Below are positions 19,037-29,523 of a stretch of DNA of 36,751 nucleotides, piece after piece. Location of the stretch: positions 1 to 36,751 of the forward strand of contig JALSIX010000110.1 in assembly GCA_026989655.1 (NCBI GenBank), read 5' to 3'. A program made the translations under genes and the position numbers. Each line of letters starts with the position of its first letter. Position 1 is the first letter of the stretch. The stretch comes from Caldilineaceae bacterium. Its GTDB lineage: Bacteria; Chloroflexota; Anaerolineae; Caldilineales; Caldilineaceae. The notes under the pieces are model-generated. The model saw only the letters and a program-made list of their open reading frames with translations, ran no database searches and was not told where the DNA came from.

Positions 19037-19855
19037 TCATGCCGGGGCTTCCCGACCGATTCCCCGCTCATGGGCCAGGGCCACGACCCGGGCCACCACC
19101 TCCTCGGGGGTGAGACCGCCGGTGTCGACGACCACCGCGTCCGGTGCCGCCCGGAGGGGAGCCACCTCCCGGTGGCTGTCGAGGGTGTCCCGACGCCGCA
19201 TGTCGGCCAGGACCTGCTCGTAGCTCACCTCCTTGCCCCGGCCCACCAGCTCCAGGTACCGCCGTCGGGCCCGCTCCTCCACAGGGGCGTCCAGGTAGAT
19301 CTTGAGCGGGGCATCGGGCAGGACCACGGTGCCGATGTCCCGTCCTACCATGACGACGCCGGCCTTGTCGCCCTGGCCACATCCATAGCGGTGGCCGATC
19401 TCCCGTTGACGTCGGGTCATGGCCATCCGGACCCGAGGATGGGCCGCCACCAGGGAGACATGCTTGTCCACCTCCGGAGTACGGATGGCCCAGGTCACGT
19501 CCTGGCCCTCCACCCGCACAGTGGCCTGACGGCCGTCCGCGTGGAGGGCATCCGGGGCCTGGATCTCGATGCGGACGGTCTCGGCCAGCCGGCCCACCGC
19601 AGCCTCGTCCCGAGGATCCACCCCCCGATCCAGCACGGCCCAGGTCACCGCCCGGTACATCACCCCGGTGTCGAAGTAGAGGAAGCCCAGTCGCTGGGCC
19701 ACCGCGTAGCCCACCGTGCTCTTCCCCGAGGCCGCGGGGCCGTCGATCGCGATGACCTGCAGGACCCGGTCCCCGGGGCAGGGGTGGGCCTCCTGCCTCG
19801 CGCGCACCTGGGGCCCCGATGGGCCCGAAAAGTGTTCTCCCGGGTGGTCTTCCAT
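19037..19855 (-). CDS. cmk: (d)CMP kinase
   Basis: This 272-residue cytosolic enzyme phosphorylates CMP and dCMP with ATP. The P-loop is GPAASGKST at 39-47. CMP-binding segments YFDTGVMYRA, the VVMVGRDIGTVVLPDA motif and the lid-region arginines (ERARRRYLEL, DMRRRDTLDS) are all in place. The P-loop usually lies within the first 15-20 residues, so this protein has about 30 extra N-terminal residues with no obvious fold. No RBS-backed start closer to the P-loop is visible. ATG 19855 follows GGGAGGAAG; a TTG overlapping the rluB stop (19885) is the alternative. It is the last gene of a four-gene operon. Confidence 0.92.
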   Translation of the reverse strand: MEDHPGEHFSGPSGPQVRARQEAHPCPGDRVLQVIAIDGPAASGKSTVGYAVAQRLGFLYFDTGVMYRAVTWAVLDRGVDPRDEAAVGRLAETVRIEIQAPDALHADGRQATVRVEGQDVTWAIRTPEVDKHVSLVAAHPRVRMAMTRRQREIGHRYGCGQGDKAGVVMVGRDIGTVVLPDAPLKIYLDAPVEERARRRYLELVGRGKEVSYEQVLADMRRRDTLDSHREVAPLRAAPDAVVVDTGGLTPEEVVARVVALAHERGIGREAPA

Positions 19856-19881
19856 CTTCCTCCCTCTGTGTCCGGCCTGGC

Positions 19882-20718
19882 TCAACGTCTGCGACGCCGA
19901 GGACGGGATCGGCGCGAGCGGCTAGGGCTGGACAGGCCCGATGGACCGCGGGAGCGGGACCGGCCATAGGCCTGGACCCGGAGGCCGGCGATCTCCCGCC
20001 TCGTCAGGGGACGAGCCTCCTTGGGCCGGAGCCCAGCCAGGGTAAGGGGGCCGATGGCCCACCGAATCAGGCGGACCAAGTTCAGCTCCACCGCGGCGAT
20101 CATGTGGCGGATCTGGCGCTTCTTCCCCTCCCGGAGCACGAACCGGAGCCACGAGCCCTTTCGCTCTCCAGGCGCCAGGATCAGCTCCGGCGGCGGTGCG
20201 TCCACCACCTCCACGTCCGCCGGTGCGGTGACCCCCCCGGGGATCTCCACCCCTCTGCGCAGCCGGTTCAATGCGCTCTCCGGAGGGCGCTGGGTCACCA
20301 ACACGTAGTAGACCTTGGGATGTTCGTAACGGGGATGGGTGAGCCGATGGGCCAGGGCCCCGTCGTCCGTGAGCAGGACCAACCCCTCGCTGTTCAGGTC
20401 CAACCGCCCCACCGGGAACACCCGCTGGACGCCCTGGGGAAGCAGATCCGCCACCGTGGGGCGGCCCCGGGTATCCCCCCCGATGTCGCTGAGCATGCCC
20501 CGAGGTTTGTACACCTTGTAGTAGACGTGATCTCGCCGGGGGCCAATGGGTCTGTCGTCCACGGTGATGGTCGCCCGGGCCGGATCGACCTTGGTCCCCA
20601 GGGCTGTGACCACCCGACCGTCCACCTTGACCCGGCCAGCCCGGATCAGGGCCTCGCTTCCCCGCCGGCTGGCCACCCCGGCCGCGGCCAGGATCTTCTG
20701 CAGCCGCTCCTCTGCCAT
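19882..20718 (-). CDS. rluB: 23S rRNA pseudouridine synthase, RsuA/RluB family
   Basis: This 278-residue enzyme isomerises uridine to pseudouridine in ribosomal RNA. An S4 RNA-binding domain occupies about residues 3-60 (RLQKILAAAGVASRRGSEAL). The catalytic domain has the family motif GRLDLNSEGLVLLTDDG with nucleophile Asp107, followed by HPRYEHPKVY and GKKRQIRHM. The C-terminal 25 residues are an Arg/Ser-rich tail, probably disordered and RNA-binding. ATG 20718 is preceded by AGGTGGGA; the open frame extending a further 96 codons upstream is not coding-like. RluB is the most probable member, but RsuA or RluE/F cannot be excluded. Confidence 0.88.
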   Translation of the reverse strand: MAEERLQKILAAAGVASRRGSEALIRAGRVKVDGRVVTALGTKVDPARATITVDDRPIGPRRDHVYYKVYKPRGMLSDIGGDTRGRPTVADLLPQGVQRVFPVGRLDLNSEGLVLLTDDGALAHRLTHPRYEHPKVYYVLVTQRPPESALNRLRRGVEIPGGVTAPADVEVVDAPPPELILAPGERKGSWLRFVLREGKKRQIRHMIAAVELNLVRLIRWAIGPLTLAGLRPKEARPLTRREIAGLRVQAYGRSRSRGPSGLSSPSRSRRSRPRRRRR

Positions 20719-20776
20719 GGCGCATCCCACCTGATGGTGCCGAGCCCCGGGAAGAGCTCCCCAGGCCGGCATCTCC

Positions 20777-20796
20777 GAGGCCCCTGAAAGGGCCTC
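20777..20796 (-). other. Intercistronic hairpin, dacA-rluB gap
   Basis: GAGGCCC and GGGCCTC form a perfect 7-bp stem with a 6-base loop 8 bases after the carboxypeptidase stop. Without a T-run it may be an attenuator or processing site inside the operon. Confidence 0.35.
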
Positions 20797-20803
20797 TGTC
20801 CCG

Positions 20804-21937
20804 CTACTGGAGCTTGAGCCGTTGACCGCCCACCACCGTGCCGCCCACATACCAGACCAGTCGACCGACCTCCAGTCCCGGGGACCAGGGCCCCGTCGGC
20901 AGGTCCAGGCGCCGGACGCTCCGGAGCCACAGCCGCTCCCACACGGCCAGGAAGAGCTCCGACGGCTCCTCCATGGGGGCCAGCCACCACCGGTTGCCCT
21001 GGCCATCCTCCACCCGATCCAGACGGGTGGGGGGCTGGGGCGCCGGGCGCACCCACCCGTAGAAGGCGGTGGCCTGCCGGTACAGGCTCTGCACGTCCGC
21101 GTACCGGTCCTGGCTGCCCAGGACCACCAGGAAGAGCACGCGGCCGTTCCGCTCCACGGCCGCGACCAGGGACTCGCCGGCGGCTTCGGTGGTGCCCGTC
21201 TTCACGCCCACAGCACCGGGGAAGCGCCCCAGGAGTTGGTTGGTGTTCCGGAGGGAGCGGCCGGCCACCGTCGCGGCCGGGGTGGCCACGATCTCCCGGA
21301 ACAGCGGGTACTCCCACAGCACCTTGGCCAGGGCCAAGAGGTCCCGGGCGCTGCTGGTGTGCCCCGGCGCGTCGAAGCCCGTAGGGTTGGCGAAGTAGGT
21401 GCGGGTGAGCCCCATCTGGTGGGCCCGGAGGTTCATCCGCTGCACGAAGACATGTGCCTGGCCCGAGTGGTACCGGGCCAGAGCCATGGCCGCGTCGTTG
21501 GCGCTGGCCATCAACATGCCCCGCAGCAGCTCCTCCACGGTCAACACCTCCCCGGCCTGGAGCCCCATGGTAGCCCCTCCCACCAGGTCCTCCGGTCGTA
21601 CGGTGACCGAGGCCTCCAGGTCGCCCCGCTCCAACACCAGCAGCGCGGTCATGAGCTTGGTCAGGCTCGCGGGCGGCACAGGCCGATCCGGCTCCCGGAG
21701 GATCAGCTCCCGGTCCGCATCCAGGTCGTAGACCAGGACCGAGCGGGCGCTGACGTCGGGGGAAGGCGTGCGGGCCAGGGCCATCTGCCCAAGCTGGCCC
21801 ACCGTGAGACGCTGGGCCGGGTCCACGTCCCGGTCGATCAGGGTGGGAGGGCCAAAGCCGTAGAGGAACAGGGCAGCCACCCACAGAAACCCCCAGAGAG
21901 GCCAGATCGACCCCCGCACCGGGCGCGACGCTCCCAT
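20804..21937 (-). CDS. D-alanyl-D-alanine carboxypeptidase (PBP5/6, S11)
   Basis: This 377-residue extracytoplasmic serine peptidase removes the terminal D-Ala of peptidoglycan stem peptides. An N-terminal hydrophobic segment (about 11-29) is a signal anchor or signal peptide. The three S11 active-site motifs are present: Ser91-Leu-Thr-Lys94, Ser145-Ala-Asn147 and Lys246-Thr-Gly248. The C-terminal part (about 300-377) is a beta-rich region resembling the PBP5 C-terminal domain, although no clear amphipathic membrane helix is visible at the end. It starts four bases after the dehydrogenase stop and is followed by the rRNA modification gene. The role in peptidoglycan trimming is inferred from the family. 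Confidence 0.9.
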   Translation of the reverse strand: MGASRPVRGSIWPLWGFLWVAALFLYGFGPPTLIDRDVDPAQRLTVGQLGQMALARTPSPDVSARSVLVYDLDADRELILREPDRPVPPASLTKLMTALLVLERGDLEASVTVRPEDLVGGATMGLQAGEVLTVEELLRGMLMASANDAAMALARYHSGQAHVFVQRMNLRAHQMGLTRTYFANPTGFDAPGHTSSARDLLALAKVLWEYPLFREIVATPAATVAGRSLRNTNQLLGRFPGAVGVKTGTTEAAGESLVAAVERNGRVLFLVVLGSQDRYADVQSLYRQATAFYGWVRPAPQPPTRLDRVEDGQGNRWWLAPMEEPSELFLAVWERLWLRSVRRLDLPTGPWSPGLEVGRLVWYVGGTVVGGQRLKLQ

Positions 21938-21941
21938 GGTT

Positions 21942-22919
21942 CTACACCCTCAACAGGACCTTGAGTACCCCCTTGCGGGCGGCATCCTCCAGCGCGGTCA
22001 CCCCCTCCTCCAGCGGATACACCCGCTGGATCAGCGGTTCCACCTGGATGGCCTGCCGGGCCAGAAGCCGCAGGGCCGGTGGGAAAGGGCCGCACCGGCT
22101 TCCGACCACGGTCACCTCGTCCACCACCAACCCGCTGACGTCGAAGGCGTCGATTCCACCGGGGAAGGTGCTCTTGAGCACCAGGGTGCCCCCAGGGCGC
22201 ACCAGGCTCCGGGCCACCTGGAACCCGGCCGGCGACCCGGTGACCTCCACCACCACGTCCGCCGGGGCCGCCAGGAGCTCTTCGGGCACTTCCCCTGCCA
22301 CAGAGACGGTGGCAATCCCCCGGGCATCCAGAATGGCCAACTTATCGGGGTTTCGACCCAACACCAGGAGGTCGCAGCCGGTCTGGGCCAGGACCTGGGC
22401 CACCAGCAAGCCCAGGCGGCCATCGCCCAACACGTAGGCCCGGGTGTCGGGCCGCACCGAGACCTGCTCCAAAATCTGGAGGGCAGCGGCCAGGGGCTCG
22501 ACGAAGACCGCGTGGGCGTCGGGCAGGTGCGGGGGCACCGGGTGCAGATTGGCCACCGGCAGGGCCAGGTAGGTGGCGAAGGCCCCTGGATGGCCCCATA
22601 TGCCCAGCACCCGACGTCGACGACAGTGCTTGGCCAGCCCCCTCCGACACCGTTCACAGCCGCCGCAGCCGATGTTGATCTCTCCCACCACCCGTCGCCC
22701 CACCCACTCCGGGTGCTCCGGCGCGTCCTCCACCTGGCCCACGAACTCATGGCCCAGGATCCCCCGGTACCCTCCCTTGTAGCCGGCCACCAGGGCCAGG
22801 TCCGTGGCACAGATGCCGGCCATCCGCACCCGGATCCGGGCCCAACCTGGCTCCAGCTCCGGCACGGGGACGTCGGTGCGAAACCGGACGCCCCGATCGC
22901 CCAGGACCAGGGCCTGCAT
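21942..22919 (-). CDS. Zinc-dependent alcohol/sorbitol dehydrogenase (MDR family)
   Basis: This 325-residue NAD(P)-dependent medium-chain dehydrogenase has the usual two-domain order. The catalytic zinc site comprises Cys37 (GICATD), His57-Glu58 (GHEF) and Glu141. The structural zinc site has Cys85, 88, 91 and 99 in CGGCERCRRGLAKHC. The Rossmann nucleotide motif is VLGDGRLGLLVAQ. The Asp-containing GDGRLG loop still fits the GxGxxG pattern. Members oxidise alcohols, polyols or threonine, and the substrate cannot be assigned. The start ATG 22919 is taken from the family N-terminus (MQALVL); a longer frame upstream is not coding. It is the first gene of the operon with dacA, rluB and cmk. Confidence 0.87.
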   Translation of the reverse strand: MQALVLGDRGVRFRTDVPVPELEPGWARIRVRMAGICATDLALVAGYKGGYRGILGHEFVGQVEDAPEHPEWVGRRVVGEINIGCGGCERCRRGLAKHCRRRRVLGIWGHPGAFATYLALPVANLHPVPPHLPDAHAVFVEPLAAALQILEQVSVRPDTRAYVLGDGRLGLLVAQVLAQTGCDLLVLGRNPDKLAILDARGIATVSVAGEVPEELLAAPADVVVEVTGSPAGFQVARSLVRPGGTLVLKSTFPGGIDAFDVSGLVVDEVTVVGSRCGPFPPALRLLARQAIQVEPLIQRVYPLEEGVTALEDAARKGVLKVLLRV

Positions 22920-23035
22920 GGTGGCGGTCTTCGCCGGAGAGCTTCCCACGGTCGTCCTCGCTCCACACGTGAAACGGGCGATGGGAATCCCCACCGCCCG
23001 AGAGCCGATGGCATCGGATGGACCGCCGAGAAGGG

Positions 23036-23068
23036 GCCGAGGGGTTCTGGGCACCTGCCCATCTCGGC
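23036..23068 (-). terminator. Compound hairpin after secDF
   Basis: An outer GCCGAG/CTCGGC stem encloses an inner TGGGCA/TGCCCA palindrome (23048-23061), 15 bases past the secF stop. There is no pure T-run but a pyrimidine-rich CCCCTTCT follows on the minus strand. It probably separates secDF from the dehydrogenase operon. Confidence 0.4.
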
Positions 23069-23083
23069 AGCCCTGAAGGGCCG

Positions 23084-24034
23084 TCACGCGGTCACGGCTC
23101 GGCTGCCCGATGCCCGGGCCCTGTCGGCCTGGGCGCGGCCGAAGAGGGAGCCCTCTTCCCAGGCCACCACGATGGGGGTGGCGCTGAACATGGAGCTGTA
23201 GGTCCCGGAGACGAAGCCCACGATCAGGGTGGCCACGAAGACCCGCAGGGTAGCCCCTCCGAAGATGAGGATGGCCAACAGGACCAACAGGGCGGTGACC
23301 TGGGTGGCGATGGAGCGCTGGGCCGTCTCGATGATGCTGCGGTTGGCCACCGCGGCCAGGCTCTCGCCCTTGTAACGGCGCACGTTCTCCCGGATCCGGT
23401 CGAAGATGACGATGGTGTCGTTCACGCTGAAGCCGATGATGGTCAGGGCTGCGGTGAGGAAGAGGGCATCGATCTGCCAACCGGCCACCCGGTTCATGAC
23501 GGCCAGGAAGGAAAGGGTGACCAGGACGTCGTGCACCAGGGCGACCACGGCTGCAGTGCCGTAGCGAAAGGGATGGGAGAGCTCCCGGAACGCGAGCGCG
23601 ATGTAGACCAAGATCAGGATGGAGGCCGCGACGATGGCCAGGACCGCGGCCCGGCTCACCTCCGAGCCGATGGCCGGCCCGATGCTCCGGTAGGACAGCT
23701 CCTCGAAGGGGCCGAAGCGCTCCTCCAACGCCTGGGCCAGACGCTCCTTCTCGTCCAGGTCGATGGGCTTGAAGCGGACCAGGACCGTGCGCTCGTCCTC
23801 CACGTGGAAGGCCGTGGTGTCTGGATAGCCGGCCTCCACGAAGACCTGGCGGACGTCTGTGGGGGCTACCGCCTGCTGAAAGCGGAGCTCCCATTCCGTG
23901 CCTCCGGTGTAGTCGATGCTCAGAGGCAGAGGCGAGCCGGTGGTGGCCATCTGCCAGATCATGAAGAGCACACCCGGCAGGATGGCCAGGAGGGAGAGGG
24001 TAAACCAGATGGAGCGTCGTTCAACCAGGCGCAT
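23084..24034 (-). CDS. secF: Protein translocase subunit SecF
   Basis: This 316-residue membrane protein works with SecD to pull secreted proteins through SecYEG using the proton gradient. It has an N-terminal helix and a short extracytoplasmic domain that begins [13 protein letters not shown]. Six membrane segments in the second part carry the SecF signature [23 protein letters not shown]. SecF and SecD are separate polypeptides here. ATG 24034 has an AAGGA RBS 8 bases upstream and lies 37 bases after the secD stop, so both share one promoter. Confidence 0.95.
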   Translation of the reverse strand: MRLVERRSIWFTLSLLAILPGVLFMIWQMATTGSPLPLSIDYTGGTEWELRFQQAVAPTDVRQVFVEAGYPDTTAFHVEDERTVLVRFKPIDLDEKERLAQALEERFGPFEELSYRSIGPAIGSEVSRAAVLAIVAASILILVYIALAFRELSHPFRYGTAAVVALVHDVLVTLSFLAVMNRVAGWQIDALFLTAALTIIGFSVNDTIVIFDRIRENVRRYKGESLAAVANRSIIETAQRSIATQVTALLVLLAILIFGGATLRVFVATLIVGFVSGTYSSMFSATPIVVAWEEGSLFGRAQADRARASGSRAVTA

Positions 24035-24071
24035 GGCTCATGTCCTTGCTGTATGGTTCGCCGGTCTGACT

Positions 24072-25469
24072 TCAGTAGCCCACCAGCTGTCGGGCCTCCA
24101 ACAGCCTCTGGCCGCCAGTGGAGAGGACCGTCCGCATGAAGGTTCGGGTGGCGAAGAACGCGGTGAACATGGAGAGCACCACACCGATGGAGAGGGTGAC
24201 CGCGAAGCCCTTCACCACACTGGCGCCGAAGTTGCTGCCGAACCAGTAGAGCACGGCGCAGGAGATCAGGGTGGAGAGGTTGCCGTCCCGGATGGCCGGC
24301 CAGGCCCGGCTGAACCCGGTCTCCACCGCCAGCCGCAGGGAGCGCCCCCGGCGCAGCTCCTCCTTCATCCGCTCGAAGATCAGGATGTTCGCGTCCACGG
24401 CCATGCCGATGGAGAGCAGGAAACCGGCGATCCCGGCCAGGGTGAGGGTCACGGGGATCAGCTTGTAGACGGCCAGGTTCAGGCTGATGTAGAAGGCCAG
24501 CGCGACGTCTGCCAACAGGCCGGGCAACCGGTAGAGAATCAACATGAAGAGGAGCACCGTAGCCAGGCCGATGAGTCCGGCCCGCAGGCTCCGGGACACA
24601 GACTCCTGGCCCAGGCTGGCGCCGATGGTGCGCACGTCCACCACCTTCAGGGGCACGGGCAACGCGCCGTAGCGCATCTGGATGGCCAGGCTCTCGGCCT
24701 CCTCCTGGGTGAACTGGCCGGTGATGACGCCATTGCCCTGGATCGCGGCCTGGATCACCGGCGCGGAGAGGACCCGGCCGTCCAGCACGATGGCCATGGG
24801 GCGGCCGATGTTCTGGCGGGTGTACTCGTAGAACTGATCGCTGCCCTCGCCGGTCAGGGTGAACTCGATCTGCCACTGGCCGAACTGGTCCTGGGTGGCC
24901 ACCGCGTTCCGCAGGATGTCCCCGGTCATGACCGTGTTGAAGACCCGATCCGGGTAGGGCGCGTTCACCTGGGCGCCCTCGGCTTCGGCCCGCTGTTGCC
25001 ACTCCTCCACCGCGTTGGGCCGATTCGTGGTGTTGATGATCATGCCCGGAGAGAGCAGGGCCTCCTCCGGGTCCACGAACTCCAACTGGCCCGTGGAACG
25101 GATGGTCTCGATGGCCTGTTCCGGGTTCTTCACGCCGGGAAGCTCCACGATCAGACGACGTTCGCCCTGGATCTGGACATTGGCCTCGCTGACCCCCAGG
25201 CCGTTGACCCGCTGCTCCACGATGACCTTGGCACTCTCCATAGCCCGGGGCTCCACCGGCTGGTCTGCGGGCAGGTCCGCCTCCAGAAGCACCTGGGTCC
25301 CCCCCCGGAGGTCCAGTCCCAGGATGAAGTCCCGCAGATCCCGGGAACCGTCGCCGGGCTCCGCCAGGTCCTCCAGCCAGGCCGGGTGGTCGACGGGCAT
25401 GGCGATGTAGAGGCTGACCGCGAACAGGGCCAGGATGACGGTCAACACAAGGGTGGTGTGGCGTGCCAT
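24072..25469 (-). CDS. secD: Protein translocase subunit SecD
   Basis: This 465-residue membrane protein is the larger partner of SecF. An N-terminal helix (about 7-25) is followed by the conserved [16 protein letters not shown]. The P1 domain contains [16 protein letters not shown] and RRLIVELPG. Six transmembrane segments begin near 290 with the SecD motif [23 protein letters not shown]. The length matches compact SecD of Gram-positive-type bacteria. ATG 25469 has an AGGAGAGG RBS. The gene is expressed from the near-perfect promoter at 25548-25577. Confidence 0.95.
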   Translation of the reverse strand: MARHTTLVLTVILALFAVSLYIAMPVDHPAWLEDLAEPGDGSRDLRDFILGLDLRGGTQVLLEADLPADQPVEPRAMESAKVIVEQRVNGLGVSEANVQIQGERRLIVELPGVKNPEQAIETIRSTGQLEFVDPEEALLSPGMIINTTNRPNAVEEWQQRAEAEGAQVNAPYPDRVFNTVMTGDILRNAVATQDQFGQWQIEFTLTGEGSDQFYEYTRQNIGRPMAIVLDGRVLSAPVIQAAIQGNGVITGQFTQEEAESLAIQMRYGALPVPLKVVDVRTIGASLGQESVSRSLRAGLIGLATVLLFMLILYRLPGLLADVALAFYISLNLAVYKLIPVTLTLAGIAGFLLSIGMAVDANILIFERMKEELRRGRSLRLAVETGFSRAWPAIRDGNLSTLISCAVLYWFGSNFGASVVKGFAVTLSIGVVLSMFTAFFATRTFMRTVLSTGGQRLLEARQLVGY

Positions 25470-25547
25470 GGTCCTCTCCTGCTGGGTGCCCTTCCCCGCA
25501 GCCGCGAAGAAGGGCCGGTACGCGATGGAGGCATCTCAAACTCCGTC

Positions 25548-25577
25548 ATTATAGGGCAGGCCTCCAGGGGGTGTCAA
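25548..25577 (-). promoter_or_regulatory. Consensus sigma-70 promoter of secDF
   Basis: On the minus strand TTGACA (25572-25577) and TATAAT (25548-25553) match the consensus exactly, with an 18-base spacer. The leader to the secD ATG is about 70 bases. Confidence 0.85.
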
Positions 25578-25744
25578 AAGTTCGCGGGCCGGCCCAATAG
25601 GGCCACAGGAGGGCCTGAGACGCCGGGAACCATGGGGACTGCTCCCCCGGATAGAAGGATCTGCCCCCCGTGGGGGGCCGGATCGCGCAGCCGCACATGT
25701 CCCCCCCTGGGTCCCAGGTTCTGGGAGGCGCTCCCCTCGGCATC

Positions 25745-25774
25745 TTGCGCGATCCGGGGGAGATGATGGACAAT
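25745..25774 (+). promoter_or_regulatory. Possible weak promoter of glnS
   Basis: TTGCGC (25745-25750) and GACAAT (25769-25774) are 18 bases apart. Matches to consensus are moderate, and the transcript would have a leader of about 180 bases. Confidence 0.3.
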
Positions 25775-25815
25775 AGACAGACAACGCCTGGAACAGGCGG
25801 ACAAGGGCACCGGAC

Positions 25816-25834
25816 GGCCCAGGGGCCCTGGGCC
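25816..25834. repeat. 19-bp palindrome in glnS leader
   Basis: GGCCCAGGGGCCCTGGGCC is a perfect inverted repeat around one central base. It lies about 130 bases before glnS and could be an operator or an RNA stem. Confidence 0.6.
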
Positions 25835-25963
25835 GCACAGAGGCTGCGGAGGGCGAGACAGGCCCGGTCGGCACGCCACGGCGGATCGGGACGGGGCGCC
25901 CGTCGGTCCGCAGACCCTGGAACTCCCAAGAGCTGGCACAAGGACATCCGCGCGAGGCAAGCC

Positions 25964-27685
<1,722 letters not shown>

Positions 27686-27729
27686 TCGCCTTCCCCCTGT
27701 GAAGAGGGAAGAGAGACCCCGCCGCCCAC

Positions 27730-27765
27730 CTGGGGGACTCCGCTCCAACGGCGGTCGCCCCCCAG
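27730..27765 (+). terminator. Hairpin downstream of glnS
   Basis: CTGGGGG pairs with CCCCCAG, and an inner CCGC/GCGG stem closes a 7-base loop. No T-run follows. A second hairpin, ACAGGGG/CCCCTGT (27676-27700), overlaps the glnS stop codon. They are weak terminator candidates between glnS and the acyl-CoA ligase. Confidence 0.35.
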
Positions 27766-27826
27766 GGTTCCGGCGGCAGAGTTTCCGGCGCTCTCACCCA
27801 GCGCGCCCAGTGGAAAGGAGGATCCC

Positions 27827-29488
27827 ATGTTGGAAGGCCTCATGATGCACTACCCCCTGACCATGGACCGGATCCTGGAACATGGCAACCGCCTCTACCG
27901 CCACAAGCGGATCAAGACCCTCCTGCCCAACGGGAAGATGCACGAGTACACCTACGGGGACCTGTACCGCCGGGTCAAGCGGCTGTGCAACGTGCTGGAG
28001 GGTCTGGGGTTGCAGATGGGCGACCGGGTGGGCACCTTTGCCTGGAACAACTACCAGCACATGGAACTCTACTTCGGCGCCCCCCTGGCCGGTGGCGTGG
28101 TCCACACCCTGAACATCCGCCTCTTCCCCGAACAACTGGCCTACATCATCAACCACGCGGAGGACCGGATCCTCTTCGTGGACGGTACCCTGCTGCCCCT
28201 GGTGGAGCAGGTGGCCGACCGGATCCCCCACGTGGAACACTTCGTCCTCTTCAACGTGCCCCCTGGTCGGGAGCCCCGGCTTCCCGGCCAGGTCCACGAC
28301 TACGAGGCCCTGTTGGCCGACGCCAGCGAGGAGTACACCTGGCGGGTCCAGGACGAGAACCAGGCCCTGGGCCTCTGCTACACCAGCGGAACCACGGGAA
28401 ACCCCAAGGGCGCACTCTACAGCCACCGCTCCATGGTCCTCCACACCATGGGAGAGTGTCAGGCCATGGCCTTGGGCCTGACCGAGTCGGACGTGGTCCT
28501 GCCCGTGGTGCCCCAGTTCCACGCCATGGCCTGGGGCCTGCCCTACGCGGCCACCATGGTGGGCGCGACCCTGGTCATGCCGGGCCCCCACCTGAAGCCC
28601 GAGGCCCTGGCCCAACTGATCGAGGCAGAGCGGGTGACCGTGGCCGCGGGCGTCCCGACCATCTGGAACGGCCTCTACCACGAGCTCCGGACCCGTCCCC
28701 GGGACATCTCCTCCATCCGCGCGTTGGTGGTGGGGGGCTCGGCCATGCCCCGAGCCCTCATCGAGGCCTACGAGCGGGACCTGGGGGTGAACGTGCTCCA
28801 CGCCTGGGGCATGACCGAGCTCTCCCCCCTGGGCACGGTCTCCAAGCTCCTGAGCCACCACCAGGACCTGCCCGCCCCCCAGAAGTGGGACGTGAAAGCC
28901 CGACAGGGCTATCCCATCTTCGGCGTGGAGATGCGCATCGTGGACGACGCGGGCCACGAGCTCCCCTGGGATGGCACCACCATGGGCGAGCTCCAGGTCC
29001 GGGGCCCGTGGATCATCCGGGACTACTTCAAGCTGGAGGGGAGCAGCGACGCCTTCACCCCGGACGGCTGGTTCCGTACCGGGGACGTGGTCACCGTCCA
29101 CGAGGACGGCTTCATGACCATCACCGACCGGACCAAGGACCTGGTGAAGTCCGGCGGGGAGTGGATCTCCTCGGTGGAGCTGGAGGGCCACCTGATGGCC
29201 CATCCAGATGTCCTGGAGGCCGCGGTCATCGCCATGCCCGACGAGAAGTGGCAGGAACGGCCCCTGGCCGTGGTGGTCCTGGCCCCCCAGGCCCGAGAAC
29301 AGGTCCAGGTAGAGGAGCTGAACGCGTTCCTGGAGCCCAGGGTGGCCCGATGGTGGCTGCCCGATGCCTATGCCTTCGTGGAGGAGATCCCCAAGACCAG
29401 TGTGGGCAAGTTCGACAAGAAGGTGTTGCGGGAGCGGCTGGCCCAAGGCGAGCTGAGGCCCATCCGTGCCCGGGAAGCCACCCGCTGA
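27827..29488 (+). CDS. Long/medium-chain acyl-CoA ligase (AlkK/FadD-like)
   Basis: This 553-residue enzyme activates a carboxylic acid with ATP and CoA via an acyl-adenylate. The AMP-binding P-loop [11 protein letters not shown] is at 185-195. The A5-type motif [12 protein letters not shown], the A7 [10 protein letters not shown] and the hinge/A8 [21 protein letters not shown] are present, and the C-terminal catalytic lysine region reads [11 protein letters not shown]. The N-terminus ([19 protein letters not shown]) resembles AlkK-type medium-chain fatty acid ligases. An excellent RBS AAAGGAGG precedes the ATG. The iron-sulfur gene follows by 35 bases, but a functional link is not obvious. 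Confidence 0.92.
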   Translation: MLEGLMMHYPLTMDRILEHGNRLYRHKRIKTLLPNGKMHEYTYGDLYRRVKRLCNVLEGLGLQMGDRVGTFAWNNYQHMELYFGAPLAGGVVHTLNIRLFPEQLAYIINHAEDRILFVDGTLLPLVEQVADRIPHVEHFVLFNVPPGREPRLPGQVHDYEALLADASEEYTWRVQDENQALGLCYTSGTTGNPKGALYSHRSMVLHTMGECQAMALGLTESDVVLPVVPQFHAMAWGLPYAATMVGATLVMPGPHLKPEALAQLIEAERVTVAAGVPTIWNGLYHELRTRPRDISSIRALVVGGSAMPRALIEAYERDLGVNVLHAWGMTELSPLGTVSKLLSHHQDLPAPQKWDVKARQGYPIFGVEMRIVDDAGHELPWDGTTMGELQVRGPWIIRDYFKLEGSSDAFTPDGWFRTGDVVTVHEDGFMTITDRTKDLVKSGGEWISSVELEGHLMAHPDVLEAAVIAMPDEKWQERPLAVVVLAPQAREQVQVEELNAFLEPRVARWWLPDAYAFVEEIPKTSVGKFDKKVLRERLAQGELRPIRAREATR

Positions 29489-29523
29489 GGAGCCCCGCGG
29501 GCCCCCTGCCCCAGCCACCACCT

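Larger units (their letters stand above)
25470..25963. other. Divergent intergenic region between secD and glnS
   Basis: About 490 bases separate the two divergent genes. The left end holds the secDF promoter. The glnS side has a C6/G6 inverted repeat (25663-25678), a weak promoter (25745-25774) and a 19-bp palindrome (25816-25834). The open frame continuous with glnS through this part has an Arg/Gly-rich, non-family translation and is not considered coding. No T-box features were recognised. Confidence 0.5.

Noticed and set aside
25578-25963. T-box riboswitch before glnS
   Set aside because: The AGGGTGGNACCGCG-type core and specifier stem are not visible.
25670-25963. Glutamine--tRNA ligase starting up to 98 codons earlier
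   Set aside because: The extension is Arg/Gly-rich with no family likeness and contains a palindrome. ATG 25964 with a fair RBS gives the expected length.
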